Source: Branchiostoma floridae
Lineage: Eukaryota; Chordata; Leptocardii; Amphioxiformes; Branchiostomatidae
NCBI RefSeq assembly: GCF_000003815.2
Contig: NC_049983.1
Span: 24,564,915-24,628,914 of the forward strand
Reading direction: 5' to 3'
Length of the DNA stretch: 64,000 nucleotides
Made by a program: the position numbers and the translations under genes. Positions 34,891 through 47,212 of the stretch are shown here, one piece after another. The stretch's first letter is position 1, and every line of letters starts with the position of its first letter. The notes under the pieces are model-generated. The model worked only from the letters and a program-made list of their open reading frames with translations. It made no database searches and was not told the origin of the DNA.

Positions 34891-37800
34891 TGGTGAAGCT
34901 CCAACAATGTCGGGGCACGTTTCTCTTCCTCAGAATCTCACAGCCATCTCACTCGACAACAACCAACTGTCCTCTGTAGTCATCCAGCCGGTGGAACGAT
35001 CCCGCATCGGTAGGCGGAGGAGTATCATTACGTGTTGAATCCCCTGCACGAAGAATGTTACAAACAACACTCGGACTCAGTGACACTCAATCGTGTCAAC
35101 AAACGCAGTTCAAAGGCCGTTTTCAGACGCGTCGCTCCTGTAGGTTGTTTGATGCCCTCGCCTGTCTAATGCCATGGCCGTCTGCAGGTACGAACGCGCC
35201 CGCTCGATCCACGCCGCTGCGCTTTGTCAGAGTAGAATCGGCTACTTTTACCGGCTCCTCTAACTGCCGCTTTCATTTGCGATTAACCGCATGCAAACGC
35301 TACGCAGAACTAGTGTTCTAGCGCCCCCTTTGCGGCTAAACTATTTATATGCGGCCAAAACCTCAAGGCGTCACTCAAGCGCACCCGTGCAGCACCTCGG
35401 AACAGAACTCAGACAAATTGCAAGATGATGAAAGTGAGATCCATATATCAAATCCAACAACGTGAATGAGCGCAAGACTACATCCAACGAATTCCAACTA
35501 GTCAATAAATCGAAGAAGATGCTACTAATGGCACCAGGCAACGCCGCAAATCTTCGATGGTTTTTGCCATGATATCATTATGCTGAAAAGATTACAAGCA
35601 AATTTCTTCAATGCAAAGAGCAGTGTTTTGATATTTGAAGCTGGGTAACGGCAATTTGATATGATTAGACTTGAATAGAAGTAGAGGCTGGCAAACAAAT
35701 AAAATGAAACCTGAACTGAGGTGAAATGAAAGCTGATACAGTATCATGCACTTATTGATCCACGGGAAATTTTAGCTCTCCAACTATTTATCTTCCTGTG
35801 AATATTTTTTATTGACAATAACTCAAAATGTAATATGATGTAGATGGGAAAAGGATGTATTCTGAATCAACCTTCGTCGAGAAATAGGCCAAGGGCAATT
35901 CGCAATTGGATTTGAATTCTAAACGTTATTTCCACGGCCACATGCAGTATCATTTTGATTGCGTTTAACTTTTCTTGACTAAACTGAGGATTACAACAAA
36001 GTCGACAATACTGAGAGCACGGCTTTACTAACTTTCGCGGTGGTTTAATGTTTGCTGTCTTTGCGGTGACCGCTTTAATTGAATTTAAAACCACCTCGAA
36101 CATTTTCTCATGGCAGTAAAGAGACTACGGTGCATGGTGCATCCGCAAACTTAAAACCGCCGCGAAAAGTCCTTTGTCCCACTACCGCGAAATACATCCC
36201 CGCGAAGTGAAATGCATTTACAGTAATTTGGATAATATGATTCATAGGCACATTTACAGAGATGCTGCGGAAAAGTGCACCTGGTATCCTCTAAGTCACG
36301 GCGGACGGAAGACATGTCAATTTTAGGACGACTATCATAAAGAGGCGGGGGATGTTGGAATAGTCTACATTTCACGTGATCATTTGTCCCTTAACAATAG
36401 GTTCTATAATAAATTTTCACCGGAGAAATTAATTATAATAGAACCTGTTCTTCATAGGTGAAATACCGAGACATGGAAGACAGGACATTGATTGCAATCA
36501 TACACATGTTGATGTGTTCTAAAAGATAGACTTTGTTTTTGTCTTATGCAGATTCTTATAGCGCCCTAGTCATTTGGCTACGTCATGTACTGTCTATGGT
36601 AATTCCAGGATGTCCATCATTAAGAGTAGTAGGGATGTTGGAATCGTCTAAACCTTAATGTCTCACATTTTACTCTAATGTTTAAAATTGCACCATAGAA
36701 AAAATTAATTATGCATCCTGTGCGTCATAGGGGAAATAATTGAGCACACATGCAGGACAGCTTCTTTGCAATGATAGACATGATGGTGGTTACCAATCAA
36801 AAGTGGACTTCGCCTTTTGGTTTTAGTTTAGACTCAAAAACGTCTCGCTCATTGCTGAGTCATCTCGTGTAGATTCTCAGCGCCCTAGTCATCTGGCTGG
36901 GTCAGGTTCTGATCAAATCCTCCCACGTGTAATGGATGGTGATCGGGAAGACCGCAACGTCATCTGATACCATGGAGCAATACAAGCCGGCATGAATAAA
37001 ACCAATAAACGGATACAGAAATCGTGATTGACTGTGTGGTCGAATTATGCCATCGGTTGTTGCCCTTCTGCCATATCCGGGGCGGCCACTGACGCCTGAT
37101 TAATACTTTACATGGGCATGAAGTAATAAATCATACTGCCACTGGGTTCATTCGCAATTTCGCCTCCTTCAACTCCACAAAACTTGTCGAATGCTAATGC
37201 GATGAAGAAGCTTTTGAATTTATTTGTGTCCCTCTGAATTCAGGCACATGCACATGTCAATCCAATCTATACCTTTCCATCAAACATATTTTCAAGAGGC
37301 TGAACTCTAACCAGTGACCATTGAAGACCTGTATCAGATCTGCCAGGATCCTTCTCGCACCAACAAGCGCCAGTGACCTCTGAGACGTGATAAAGGTCAT
37401 GCAGTTATTCCTAAACCGGAGCTTTCATGAAAGTCATACAATTATCTGCAGCTTCCAATTCTATGGCAAACCGGGGGCGGCTGACGGTTGAATGATGAGA
37501 AGGATGTTGTAGTGTTAGTGCTATGGATCGTCAGGCTGTTTGTAGTCGAGTAGAATATATTGAAGAAGGTCATGAGTAGCTTTAGCGATGCACCTCTGTT
37601 CAGTTGAGCAACAGTAATATGCTTCTCAATTGCTTTACTATATCATCACTTTGTCACAAAATAACGTTTGAGTTTAAATAAAGGACTTGAATCATTCATT
37701 CTTCAAACAAAATTACTGCTTCAGAAAAGTGCCTAACCACTCACTGCCCGCAAACCCATAAACTTTCGCCTAGGTAACGATATGACGTCGATTTGACCAC

Positions 37801-38429
37801 TTTACAGGATCAGTTGCTGCAGTTTTACTTCCTCTCGGCAAATTCCATAGCCATCCTGTAACTCTACAGGTTTCTATAAGCACCCTCTTCGCCACGTGAA
37901 TGCGTGTATGTCTGTATATTTTTAGTGCTTTGATGATTGTAATGGAAGAAATGAGTTTTCGAATTTTTAGTTGAAATCATAGCTAAATTTGACAGGCATC
38001 AACCTTTACAAATTGCCAGGTATGATAATGTATTGCTTGCACATTTATTTTTAATCCGAGTAGATAATATCTTTAAAGTTTTCAAGTGAGTAACTATTTT
38101 CATAAGATTTGGACACCATTATGAATTCCACCCACTGCAGTTTCTGTATTGACTTGCCAGACTAAATGTCACATTATGTGTAGTTCATTTCATACAGAGG
38201 AATAGTCGATACAGTTTTAAAGAATCTTCACAATTATGCCCATGACCAAGTTTTAAGTGTAAGTAATGCAGTCGTATTGGTGGGTTATTTGGTTATCATC
38301 AAAATAATTAAAGTCAAAACCTAATTATACCCATTACGCTGCACAAATACCATAATCAAGTCGTACAAACTTCATTATAATCAAATCGCGATTTGCATAT
38401 ACATGTTTGATGGTCGTATACTTTCCAAG
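34891..38429. other. Intergenic, upstream of gene A
   Basis: No gene recognised. 34900-35400 is GC-richer and could include promoter or 5' UTR sequence. At 36390-36450 and 36640-36740 two related stretches recur (ttaattataatagaacctg-like and attaattatgcatcctg-like, each after ttttcaccgg/ttgcaccat). Confidence 0.45.
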
Positions 38430-38437
38430 TTAGACAC

Positions 38438-38868
38438 TAGGGCTGGGTACCGGTACAGAAAATTCAGGTCCAGGTCCGGTTCAGGTCCAAAGGATTAGGT
38501 CCAGGTCCGGACCTGAACCTGGACCTGATGCAGTATGACTCATACCAATGGTGCATTTCACTACAAAGAAATCTGTTTGGTGGAGTATTAGACTTACACT
38601 GGCGTTTTAAAATCCTACAACGTTAACTGCATGTGCGATTGGCTGTAAAACTTGGTAGAATTTACTATAAACTCTACTCTACTTCGCTCTTGTTATTTTC
38701 TTCCACTTGCAAGCGCCAAAACGTGTGAATGTCTGATAAAATAATCTGTTATTTCTCTAATCGGTCCAACATCCGGTCCACCTAATTTTTTCAGGTCCGG
38801 TTTTTCTGGACCGGTCCAATAAGAAAAACCGGTTTTGTACCGGTACAATGTACCCACACCCAGCCCTA
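38438..38868. mobile_element. hAT-like foldback MITE with 8-bp target duplication
   Basis: 431 bp bounded by TAGGGCTGGG and CCCAGCCCTA, with the exact 8-bp duplication TTAGACAC on both sides (38430-38437 and 38869-38876). An 8-bp duplication and CAGGG/TAGGG-type ends are the hAT signature. The interior has a cluster of AGGTCC motifs in both orientations near the left end and GGTCC motifs near the right end, plus ACCGGTAC blocks just inside each end. There is no transposase, so it is non-autonomous. Confidence 0.88.
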
Positions 38869-38918
38869 TTAGACACTATAGTTTGGTGTTGAAACATACA
38901 TCAACTAATTTCATGATA

Positions 38919-39798
38919 CGAGGGGTGATCAATATGTTCTCGGCCTAACCCAGAAATAATAAGCACAACTCAAATTTTGAGGCACAACTTTATAGTATGA
39001 AGCCTTTTATCAATATCCTCCAAATTACAAATCATTGGAGTCATTACTTTCCAGGCATTCGTTTTATGCAAATTAGAAGGTAAGTGGCGAGAAAAAGAAG
39101 GGTGAAGTGTGATCAGACAATTTGACCCGCACACCTCAGGTTTCAGATCAATTGTCCACTTTTTTTTCGTTATCCCTTACCTAACGTTACTGGGTGTCAC
39201 CTGCAACGTAATGATCACAATAATTTGAATTTTGGTACACATTTATATAAGATTTTATACAAGTACGTGGGATTATCAATAAGTCCTCGGTTTTGCGGAC
39301 AAATAATAAGCACAGCTCAGATTTCGAAGCATAGATGTCAAGTATAACGTCTTATATAAATCTGTACCAAAATTCAAATTATTGTGATCATTACTTTGCA
39401 GGCGACACCCAGTAATGTTAGGTAAGGGAGAACGGAAAAAATGGGACAATTGACCTGACCTGAGGTGTGCGATCGAACTTGCGCTGCTGGAAGTCAGACA
39501 CCCAATTCTTTTTGCTTGAAATAGGAGGAGAATGATTATCAAACATTTTGACAATGTCTTTTGTTAATTTACGGCATGGGGAACTCGACCCACACATGTC
39601 TGATCACAATTCAAACCACTTTTTTCTCGCCACTTACCTTCTAATTTGCATAAAACGAATGCCTGGAAAGTAATGACTCCAATGATTTGTAATTTGGAGG
39701 ATATTGATAAAAGGCTTCATACTATAAAGTTGTGCCTCAAAATTTGAGTTGTGCTTATTATTTCTGAGTTAGGCCGAGAACTTATTGATCACCCCTCG
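38919..39798. mobile_element. 880-bp nested palindrome with mariner-like ends
   Basis: The ends read CGAGGGGTGATCAATA and its complement, each next to a TA dinucleotide (38917-38918, 39799-39800), as expected for Tc1/mariner insertion. The outer arms (about 38919-39105 and 39610-39798) are nearly identical for about 185 bp. Inside, a second pair of arms (about 39128-39262 and 39345-39470) forms its own hairpin, and the central spacer again resembles the outer end (attatcaataagtcctcgg, then aataataagcacagctcag). No transposase frame was recognised. Confidence 0.8.
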
Positions 39799-39881
39799 TA
39801 TTATTGTTATCTGCATATGTGAGGTTTCTATATTATAATAGTCTCATGTTGCATCTGTGAACTGTATCTTTTCCACATGTC

Positions 39882-39947
39882 TTGTTGTGACCTGTACTTA
39901 TCCCGATGTGGCATAATATGCAATAAAGGTCTTCATTCATTCTATTA
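39882..39947 (+). mobile_element. LINE 3' tail with hairpin terminus
   Basis: Reads gacctgtacttatcccgatg then tggcataatatgcaataaaggtcttcattcattc. Closest in the window to the 18549-18780 tail (shared gacctgtactta and ataaaggtcttcattcat). It lies 84 bp to the right of the mariner-like palindrome. Confidence 0.6.
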
Positions 39948-41796
39948 AGGTTCGTGTAAAACAGCTATAGAAAGAATTTGCCCCCCATGGTTTGTACTTG
40001 GCTGTACATGCCTCTTACACCTTTGTCGTGCCAATTCATCTTGACATCTACGTCAGAATGCGTCAGAGTTGAGAGAAATCGGCTGGAATTTACGTTGTAC
40101 CGCTGATCTCCTACACCACTTAACCCATATATCACAAAGCACTTACGACAAACTTTCTACTAGTAGAGTAGAAACTGGGTTGAAATACGTCATTTCAAAC
40201 GCACGTCGGTTCTTGCCGGAGAGCGATCTCTGACTACCTGGTCAATAGTGTACTTGTCCTACAAATGCAAGTCAGGTAGTCTGAATTGCATAAACGCATT
40301 AGAGGACGATTTGGATATTCACGTAAAAGTATCTTGAATTTATATATTACAATACATGTATGCTATATTCTTCATATATTACATGCTATATTATATGCTT
40401 CCGTAAATAGTTTCATCAGGTTGGTAGATTAATCGAACAAAGTCTTCGTTGTTTCACAACCTTTTCGTATTATATGCTATATTACATTCTATACATTTAT
40501 ATGCTATATAACATTCTGTATTATATGATATATTACATGCTACATTATATGCTATTTTACAGTTGGACTTCACGTAAAGATAAACATATTCTTGTCACTC
40601 CAGTACAAACGGGGGGATCAAATTAATCAATTATTACTTATGATTATTAATTGTTTTACTTGCCTTGATTTAAAACAGGAAACATACTCACCATATATTA
40701 TCAGTTTATTTCGTTGACCTTCATCAGATGACTGATGCACTTAACTGACGTTCAGGTAGTCTGAAGTGACATCAGAAGCGACTCAAAAGTGGGTCTTCAT
40801 TCGAATCTTTTTCATTTATGTTCCAGAGTTTGTTTTCTTGCCATTCATCCGTGTCATTCACTTTTTTCGTCAATGATTTATATGTAGTTTTAGGATTGAT
40901 ACAGGGTACAAGGTGACTTAATTGGATATCACACTTAATGAAAACAAATTAACAAGGTTAAAAAATTATGATACATGATACAAAGTTTATGCATGGTATC
41001 ATTAGATATAATTTTGACTGATATTCAAAATATCGCACAAACAAGAGTTAGTATCAATTGTTAAATGGCATCCCCGGTAATCCATGCCAAGTGTAAAACA
41101 AAGTCAATCTGTCAAGTTTACAATGGTATTCTTTCACCCCAATTAGTTGGTATAACTTCTGCATTTAGTATTCATTTGCCCAATGGTATATGAAATATAT
41201 TATTATCGTTTATATGGCTTGTTGTGTGACTGACGACGGGGATACAGTAACGTGATAAATGAAACGTGCCGCCAAATGACAAAAGTTCCGTTCTTATTGA
41301 TCTTTAGTCTTTGGTGTGCCCGTCGTTTCGATTTCCTATTGTTAATTAAAGGTGAAGAGCAGAGGGCCAACTATGGGCTTAACAATTACATAATGAAAAC
41401 AAATAACCATTAATCTGGATCAGGTGCTGTCTTGTGATGAAATATGTACACGCACCTAACCTCCACATGTCATTGTCATTTCCTGACTCCGAAAATGATA
41501 ATCTGTATACATGTTTTATCTATGTAAGATGTTATATTTGTTTCAATCTGTAAAACTTTGAAATATTTTTGTTGCATAGGATACGTCATCACAAGCCCAC
41601 AAACATACAACATTAATATGATCTAAATGTGAGCTGGGATTTTGCTAATTATATTTTCTTTGTTTGGCGTAGAACAAAGTTGGATTAAATCATTTTAGGT
41701 GGTAGTAAATGTTCAAAACAAAATCAAACTGTGTTGTATTAAATATTCATCATAAATTTAAAACGTTTACATGTAAACGTTGCTAGCAACTTAGCA
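39948..41796. other. Intergenic
   Basis: AT-rich. Holds the degenerate AT-rich tandem repeat at 40350-40562 and nothing else recognised. Confidence 0.45.
40350..40562. repeat. AT-rich degenerate tandem repeat (tatatgctatattacat)
   Basis: Repeated variants of acatgctatattatatgct at 40375, 40470-40510 and 40520-40560, with a 70-bp interruption at about 40400-40465. Possible cruciform-forming tract. Confidence 0.65.
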
Positions 41797-42160
41797 AAAA
41801 GTAAGAAGATGGCCATATGGTCCCACCACCTCCAGACTGCACCACACAGACTTAGCATGGCCCCAAAGGAATCTCTTCCTCCAGGAGCAGAGGAGGCATG
41901 GCCAACTTGGTCATGTCTCAACCGCCTTAGAACAGGCACAGGAAGATGCAAGACCCTCATGGCAAAGTGGGGTCTCAGCCCAGATGGACAGACTGATTGT
42001 GACTGTGGACAGAAGCAGACTATGAAACACCTTCTTGTCTGCCCCCTCCTGTCCGAACCATGCACCAAAGAAGATCTGGAAGCTCTGTCCCCCAGAGGAA
42101 GGGAGTGTGTGGAGTATTGGAGCAGGAAAGTTTAGTGATGACACGACGAAGAAGAAGATC
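41797..42160 (+). pseudogene. LINE fragment: C-terminal end of a reverse transcriptase polyprotein
   Basis: The open frame at 41809-42135 includes LNRLRTGTGRCKTLMAKWGL and a zinc-finger-like CDCGQKQTMKHLLVCPLL (C-x-C-x8-H-x4-C), then ends in YWSRKV and a stop. This is the well-known C-terminal tail of many non-LTR retrotransposon polyproteins ('C.CG..QT..HLL..CP'). It is followed by a gaagaagaaga tail at about 42148-42158, so only the 3' end was inserted. The plus-strand orientation is opposite to the host genes. Confidence 0.8.
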
Positions 42161-44714
42161 GGATCAAAACTACATAAAGCAGTTTGGTTGTTTATATTTA
42201 TGCCATATTTAATATAAAACTGAATACTGCCAAAATGAAAAAAAAAGACATTGTTAAACGAATTCACCATGACATATCCAGACTTCCCGTATTCACGGAC
42301 TTATAGAATACCAAAATTATTATTTTAATGTCCCACTGCTTCCTACACAGACGGTAAACCAGCCTGTCTAGACTTAGTCAACGGTAGTATTTGATTATCT
42401 TTTCACATTTATTTTCCCCAGGTTACATCCATGTAGTTGCTATGCACTATCCTTCGGGTAGGGACTTGCAAATGAACTTAACTTTCCATGAAACTTACTG
42501 GATGGGTTCACATGGAAGGCTGAAAGTGAGTGCAACGCCCTTTCATCGGGTTGGTTATAAATTGTATCCGTATCACGAGGAGATATTCTAGATTTAATCA
42601 GAAATATGCCTGATGTGGCTATTCTATTTCTGTAGCTATACAGATAAGGTCAGAGAAGTAGATAGTGATTGAACACACCAGAAAATACTACCGCACTTAA
42701 GCTTTCTCTTACGATAATCCTTGGTGCAGCACTGCGCATTATGGAAGGCGTTTGAGAATTTAAATCTCGACAGCTGCTGCAAAAAGACCGAGCCAGGAAT
42801 TATATCAGATTCCTCGATGTATGACACAATATACTTGTTCGCCGTATGTTTTATGTACCGTGGGCGCGTCTGTGTTTTGAAATGTGACTACTCCCTTGGT
42901 CGTCTTTGTCAATTTGTAAGTCTGAGGCATGATTGGACCCGTAACGAGTATTTGGGAACTTCAGTCGTAGCTTGGGAAAATGACAGCTCAGAGACGACGG
43001 TATTCTACCGGTTTCGACTTTAATATGTCTTTTTCAAGAATGACAGAGATCGGACCACTCCTCCTTTTATACCTTTTCTGTGCCTCCCTAGTGCAGGGCG
43101 CTCTATCCTGAGTTTACGATATTGACCAATCAGCGTAAAGGGTTTCGTTTTGCCCTGGCTATAGGCTAGGTTGCCCTGATCTAGGTCTAGTTCACTATGC
43201 ACTGAGTGGTAGCTAGGTTAGGTTGCCCTGTACGTACTCCAGGTCAGTTTGTCCTGATGACTTAGGTTGACCTTTGGTATGACATCATCTATTGTTCTAT
43301 ATTTGGGAACTTCTTTCGCTCGATAAATGATGCTAAAATGCTTTTTTCTTTATCTCTGCCTACTGTATATCTAATGTAAAAAGGAGTGAAAGCTTACATT
43401 ACCTCAAAGCATCATTCAAATTGTGCTTCTCCTGTAAATTAATTTGTCCCAGTATGTATTTACGCATGTCTTTGACTGAAATGAACCCGGATTTAGGGAC
43501 AATTATGAAAAATAGTACACAAAAATATGAAGTTTAGAGGTTCCAGCATAAGGGAATATCCAAGCCAACAACAACAATCTTGTCATTGTCTAGCTTCAGA
43601 AACTTCTAAAGATTTCATAGCAAATTCAAGTACTTTTATCTGATTTTTCCCTAGTTTAGATAGTTTGTAATTGCAACTTAGTTTGTCAAAGGTATGCATT
43701 GTATTTATATGAATAACATGCATGCATAATGCAACTTTGTTTTCATTCATATACTTCATATCATCATTTCAATCCGTTTTTTTTTAATTTGGTCAGTGTG
43801 ATCTACATTTTTTAATGCTGTATGATTTCAGTGAGGGAGGTCAACAAAAAGCTACTTAGGCTTCTATTCTCTCACCTTCATCTTCTGTATGATGATTTGC
43901 GTCATCTGTTGTGCGTGTATGCAAATGCATAAATCGCAAGACATTACACAGACAAATTAAATGCAACTGACGTCGAGACGTAAAAAAATTCCATCCAGGC
44001 AACAGAATTGATGGAATGACAGCGTGGATAGGATAGAGAACTCTGCCTCCTGCCGTCTTACCCACGCGCACACATCAATACCGAGACTCCGACGTGAACT
44101 CTATTAACTAGAAAAGACAACAGTAACCATTCTATTCTTCGATCTTCTGCCAGCCAAGCCCGATGTAACGGTCTGTCTCACAGAATCTTGTACGTCAAGG
44201 ACCGGGCACACATTCCTCAACGTCACATCTTAATACCACCGTAAGCACCGGTCGTATCTAACATGGCCTGACTTATTCCACAATCCCAGCTACCAATTGA
44301 ACAGGAAATCTTCGGATACGGCTGAACCGTTGTCTGTCTCCTGTGTACTAGATTGACAGCAGTATAATAGAGGATCCATTTCCACCCTTACCCTTCGGTT
44401 TAGCTCAGTTTTTGACAAATACAAAGATAAAGTTACCGGAGCATAAGGACATTGGATAAGAAAGCATATCAAAACAGCCAGTTGTATTTTGTCTTTAAAT
44501 TTGCATATAGATAGATGGCGTTACAGGGATTTCTGGAGTAAAAGAAAATTAAATTCCCTCGATAGGGACATCAACTTTCCTAAATCTGGAATCTCACGTG
44601 ACTGCGGTACGTTAGCGGCGTCGCTTTGTGTTGCAATTGACCCAATAACAGGTCCTGGAATAGCATTACAAAACATAAGTATGACAAAAAAGAAAAAAAG
44701 CCCACATAGCGTAA
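42161..44714. other. Intergenic
   Basis: No gene recognised. A small cluster of taggttgccctg words occurs at 43165-43230. Confidence 0.45.
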
Positions 44715-44923
44715 ATGTGGTATCTCACTGCACTTAGAGCACCGGCGCGGAACTGCGAGGTTCGAAAGATGCTCAACGAATTCCGGATCCAGATATAAAG
44801 AACGAATTTTCTTATGTTTTGTGTCTTTTGTTGTCTTTAAAGTCAGACTTTTTTTACAACAACTAAATTGTAAAAAAAACGTAGGCAAAAATAACACAAT
44901 AGTGCCGCAGTGAACAAACCCAA
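44715..44923 (+). mobile_element. MITE family 2, copy D (right end missing)
   Basis: Starts atgtggtatctcactgcact and shares ggttcgaaagatgctcaacg, ataaagaacgaattttctta and aataacacaatagtgccg with copy C. The 185-bp hairpin MITE begins just past the point where similarity stops (its target duplication is at 44924-44929). Confidence 0.75.
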
Positions 44924-44929
44924 CAGTCT

Positions 44930-45114
44930 CTACTCTCCAAGTAGAGGTTAGGCTCCTTCTGTTTTTCAGTCGTTTTTATCGGGCTTTCTACTTTGCATTG
45001 TATCTTGCTGTGTCAAAACCTATTAGTAACTTGTGACACAGCAAAATACAAAATAGAAAGCCCGATAAAACGACTAAAAAAACAGACGGAGCCTAACCTC
45101 TGCTTGGAGAGTAG
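44930..45114. mobile_element. 185-bp hairpin MITE with 6-bp target duplication
   Basis: Almost entirely two inverted arms of about 80 bp, starting CTACTCTCCAAG and ending CTTGGAGAGTAG, with a few mismatches. CAGTCT is repeated directly outside each end (44924-44929 and 45115-45120). No coding capacity. The superfamily is not assigned. Confidence 0.85.
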
Positions 45115-45120
45115 CAGTCT

Positions 45121-46566
45121 CGCCTTTTTGTTGTCCCTTTTCTATCAATAAAGTTTGTTGAGCGCTCTGTCCAATCACTTTGCCGTAGCGAGGTCGTCAA
45201 CGTTCCGCAGCTTTAGTGCGATACCCGCTCAACTGATAACTAACGTGTCTCACCGCATGACGTACCTAAAGTATACACCGGTGAATCAATCTTTTCGCCA
45301 TGTGCGTCATCCCATGACCTGCTGTGATTTATAGCTTTACCTTTATATTTTATTGCGCCGGTAAGTTAAAACAGAAAATTAGTTTGGATCTCCTGGGATG
45401 GAGTAGCCCTGTGGAGTGGAACAGTCGTGATATGGTAGAGGTTCTGGAGGCAACTTGAAGATGCCCATTGCTGCCACTTTTCTTCAAACTATAGTAAGCC
45501 ATGCGTTGTTGTGATTAACCTTATCATTTTTACGAAAAAGATATTATATTTGACAAATAATTATCAGTGACTGGCTAAAAATCCTAACTACTAAAGCGAA
45601 AACATTTGATTCGGGGAAATTTGGTATATTTATAATTGTAAAAGACTTTAACAATCTTAACCTCTTGCCGACCGTATAGAAAATTCATCCATAATTCGCC
45701 AATCCATGATGAGTAAGGACTATACGGGCGATGCTGTACATGTGCGCACCATCATCTGTAAGTGTGTGCCTCCCCAATTGGGGCGTTTGCATCATAAGTT
45801 GTTTTGTTATTTTCAGGTGTTCTTGTCAGGCTTTTTCAGCGTAGGGGGCCCCTATGCTGTGATTTGAATCCCCTACGCTGTGATTTGGGCCACTATGCTG
45901 TGTTTAACCAACAAAAGGGAGGTTTATGTAGTTTTGTTAAGGGCACAATTAAATTGGCTATTTTCCCTATGTTTGGCCCTCAAAATGCAGGAAATAGTGT
46001 TTCAGGGGTTAAAGCTCAGGAGGGGGATTCCCCCAGACTCCATATGTTCTAACACCTGCGTCACGTACCACGTGACTTTGCTGCGCTAAGATGCCCCTAA
46101 ACTGTGAAAAAATCCTGGTGAGAATACTGGGTTACTAAGTGCTTAGAAAAATGTCAATATATGCTTCACGGCCACCAGGGGACAACATAGGAAACAATTG
46201 CGATTTAAACAACGGTAAAACACAACATAGGTATAGTCATAAATTATGTATGAAGTTCCTGAAAGTGTGTTCTGAAGAAATGGGCCCAGCTCGACCCTTT
46301 GTAAGGCGAGGAGTGCGTTAATCTTACCGGGTCATTTGTTCTTCCCGTCTGGCTGATGGATCGGTGATTTGTTGCACTGATGTGGGGAACGGACTGTTAT
46401 ACATACCAATCAGCTTGATTATAAGGTATAATGTATATGGTAAAACAGTCTTGTCATCACGTTGGTAAGACAAAGTTTATTTCCGCAACAGAATCACTTG
46501 CAAATTAGTTCGAAACCACCAACTGAGGTAAAAATCCTAGAAGCGAAATGATCCCAAAGTCTTCGT
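45121..46566. other. Intergenic
   Basis: No gene recognised; only the three short tandem units at 45851-45902. Confidence 0.45.
45851..45902. repeat. Three short tandem units (ctatgctgtgatttg)
   Basis: ctatgctgtgatttg, ctacgctgtgatttg and ctatgctgtgttta in close succession, about 20-23 bp apart. Minor repeat in intergenic DNA. Confidence 0.6.
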
Positions 46567-46666
46567 NNNNNNNNNNNNNNNNNNNNNNNNNNNNNNNNNN
46601 NNNNNNNNNNNNNNNNNNNNNNNNNNNNNNNNNNNNNNNNNNNNNNNNNNNNNNNNNNNNNNNNNN
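46567..46666. other. Assembly gap 2 (100 N)
   Basis: Exactly 100 N in the intergenic region, close to the LINE tail at 46831. Confidence 1.
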
Positions 46667-46830
46667 TTCAGGACTCGTTGTCTGGCTGCCACAAGTTGAA
46701 TTATCAAAATAAAACAGGAACCTTAAAGTTTGTTTCTACCCCTAACTAAAACGTCAGCCCACACCACGACGCCGTCCTTGAATCACCTTCCAAAAATCTT
46801 GATTGTTTGCCTGTCGAAGTCGTCGCACAA

Positions 46831-47035
46831 CAAATTGTTATAGCCTTTATTGAACATTAATGCCCTATCGGGCTAAGTACAGGCATATAGATACAAAAGG
46901 TAGTAATGCAGTAACGATGGTTTCTAAGACTAATCTAAAACTAGTCGCTTCTTCTCGTTTCTTAGTAATGTTAAATATGTAGCTTGAGATGTGTTTGTAC
47001 AATGTCGTTTGATCAAAAGTCATAAGAAAAAAGAC
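46831..47035 (-). mobile_element. LINE 3' tail, same family as 3950-4345
   Basis: Reverse complement of the fragment at 4130-4345 with moderate divergence: shared blocks include gatcaaacgacatt, tacatatttaacatta and the terminal gatagggcat...aataaaggct. It ends at about 46833 on the plus strand. It abuts assembly gap 2 by about 165 bp. Confidence 0.75.
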
Positions 47036-47212
47036 AGACTCGGTACAGTTGCACGCTTGACTACCATCCCATTAGTGCACGACGGATGCCCGTGCATGTA
47101 CCGGGTCACCGAGTTTCATCAGTATCCCATGGAAGCACTGTTGTAATCCCATTCCAGCACGACTGATGACCGCAATGGGGCACGGCGTGATGTGATCATC
47201 CCAGCATATTGT

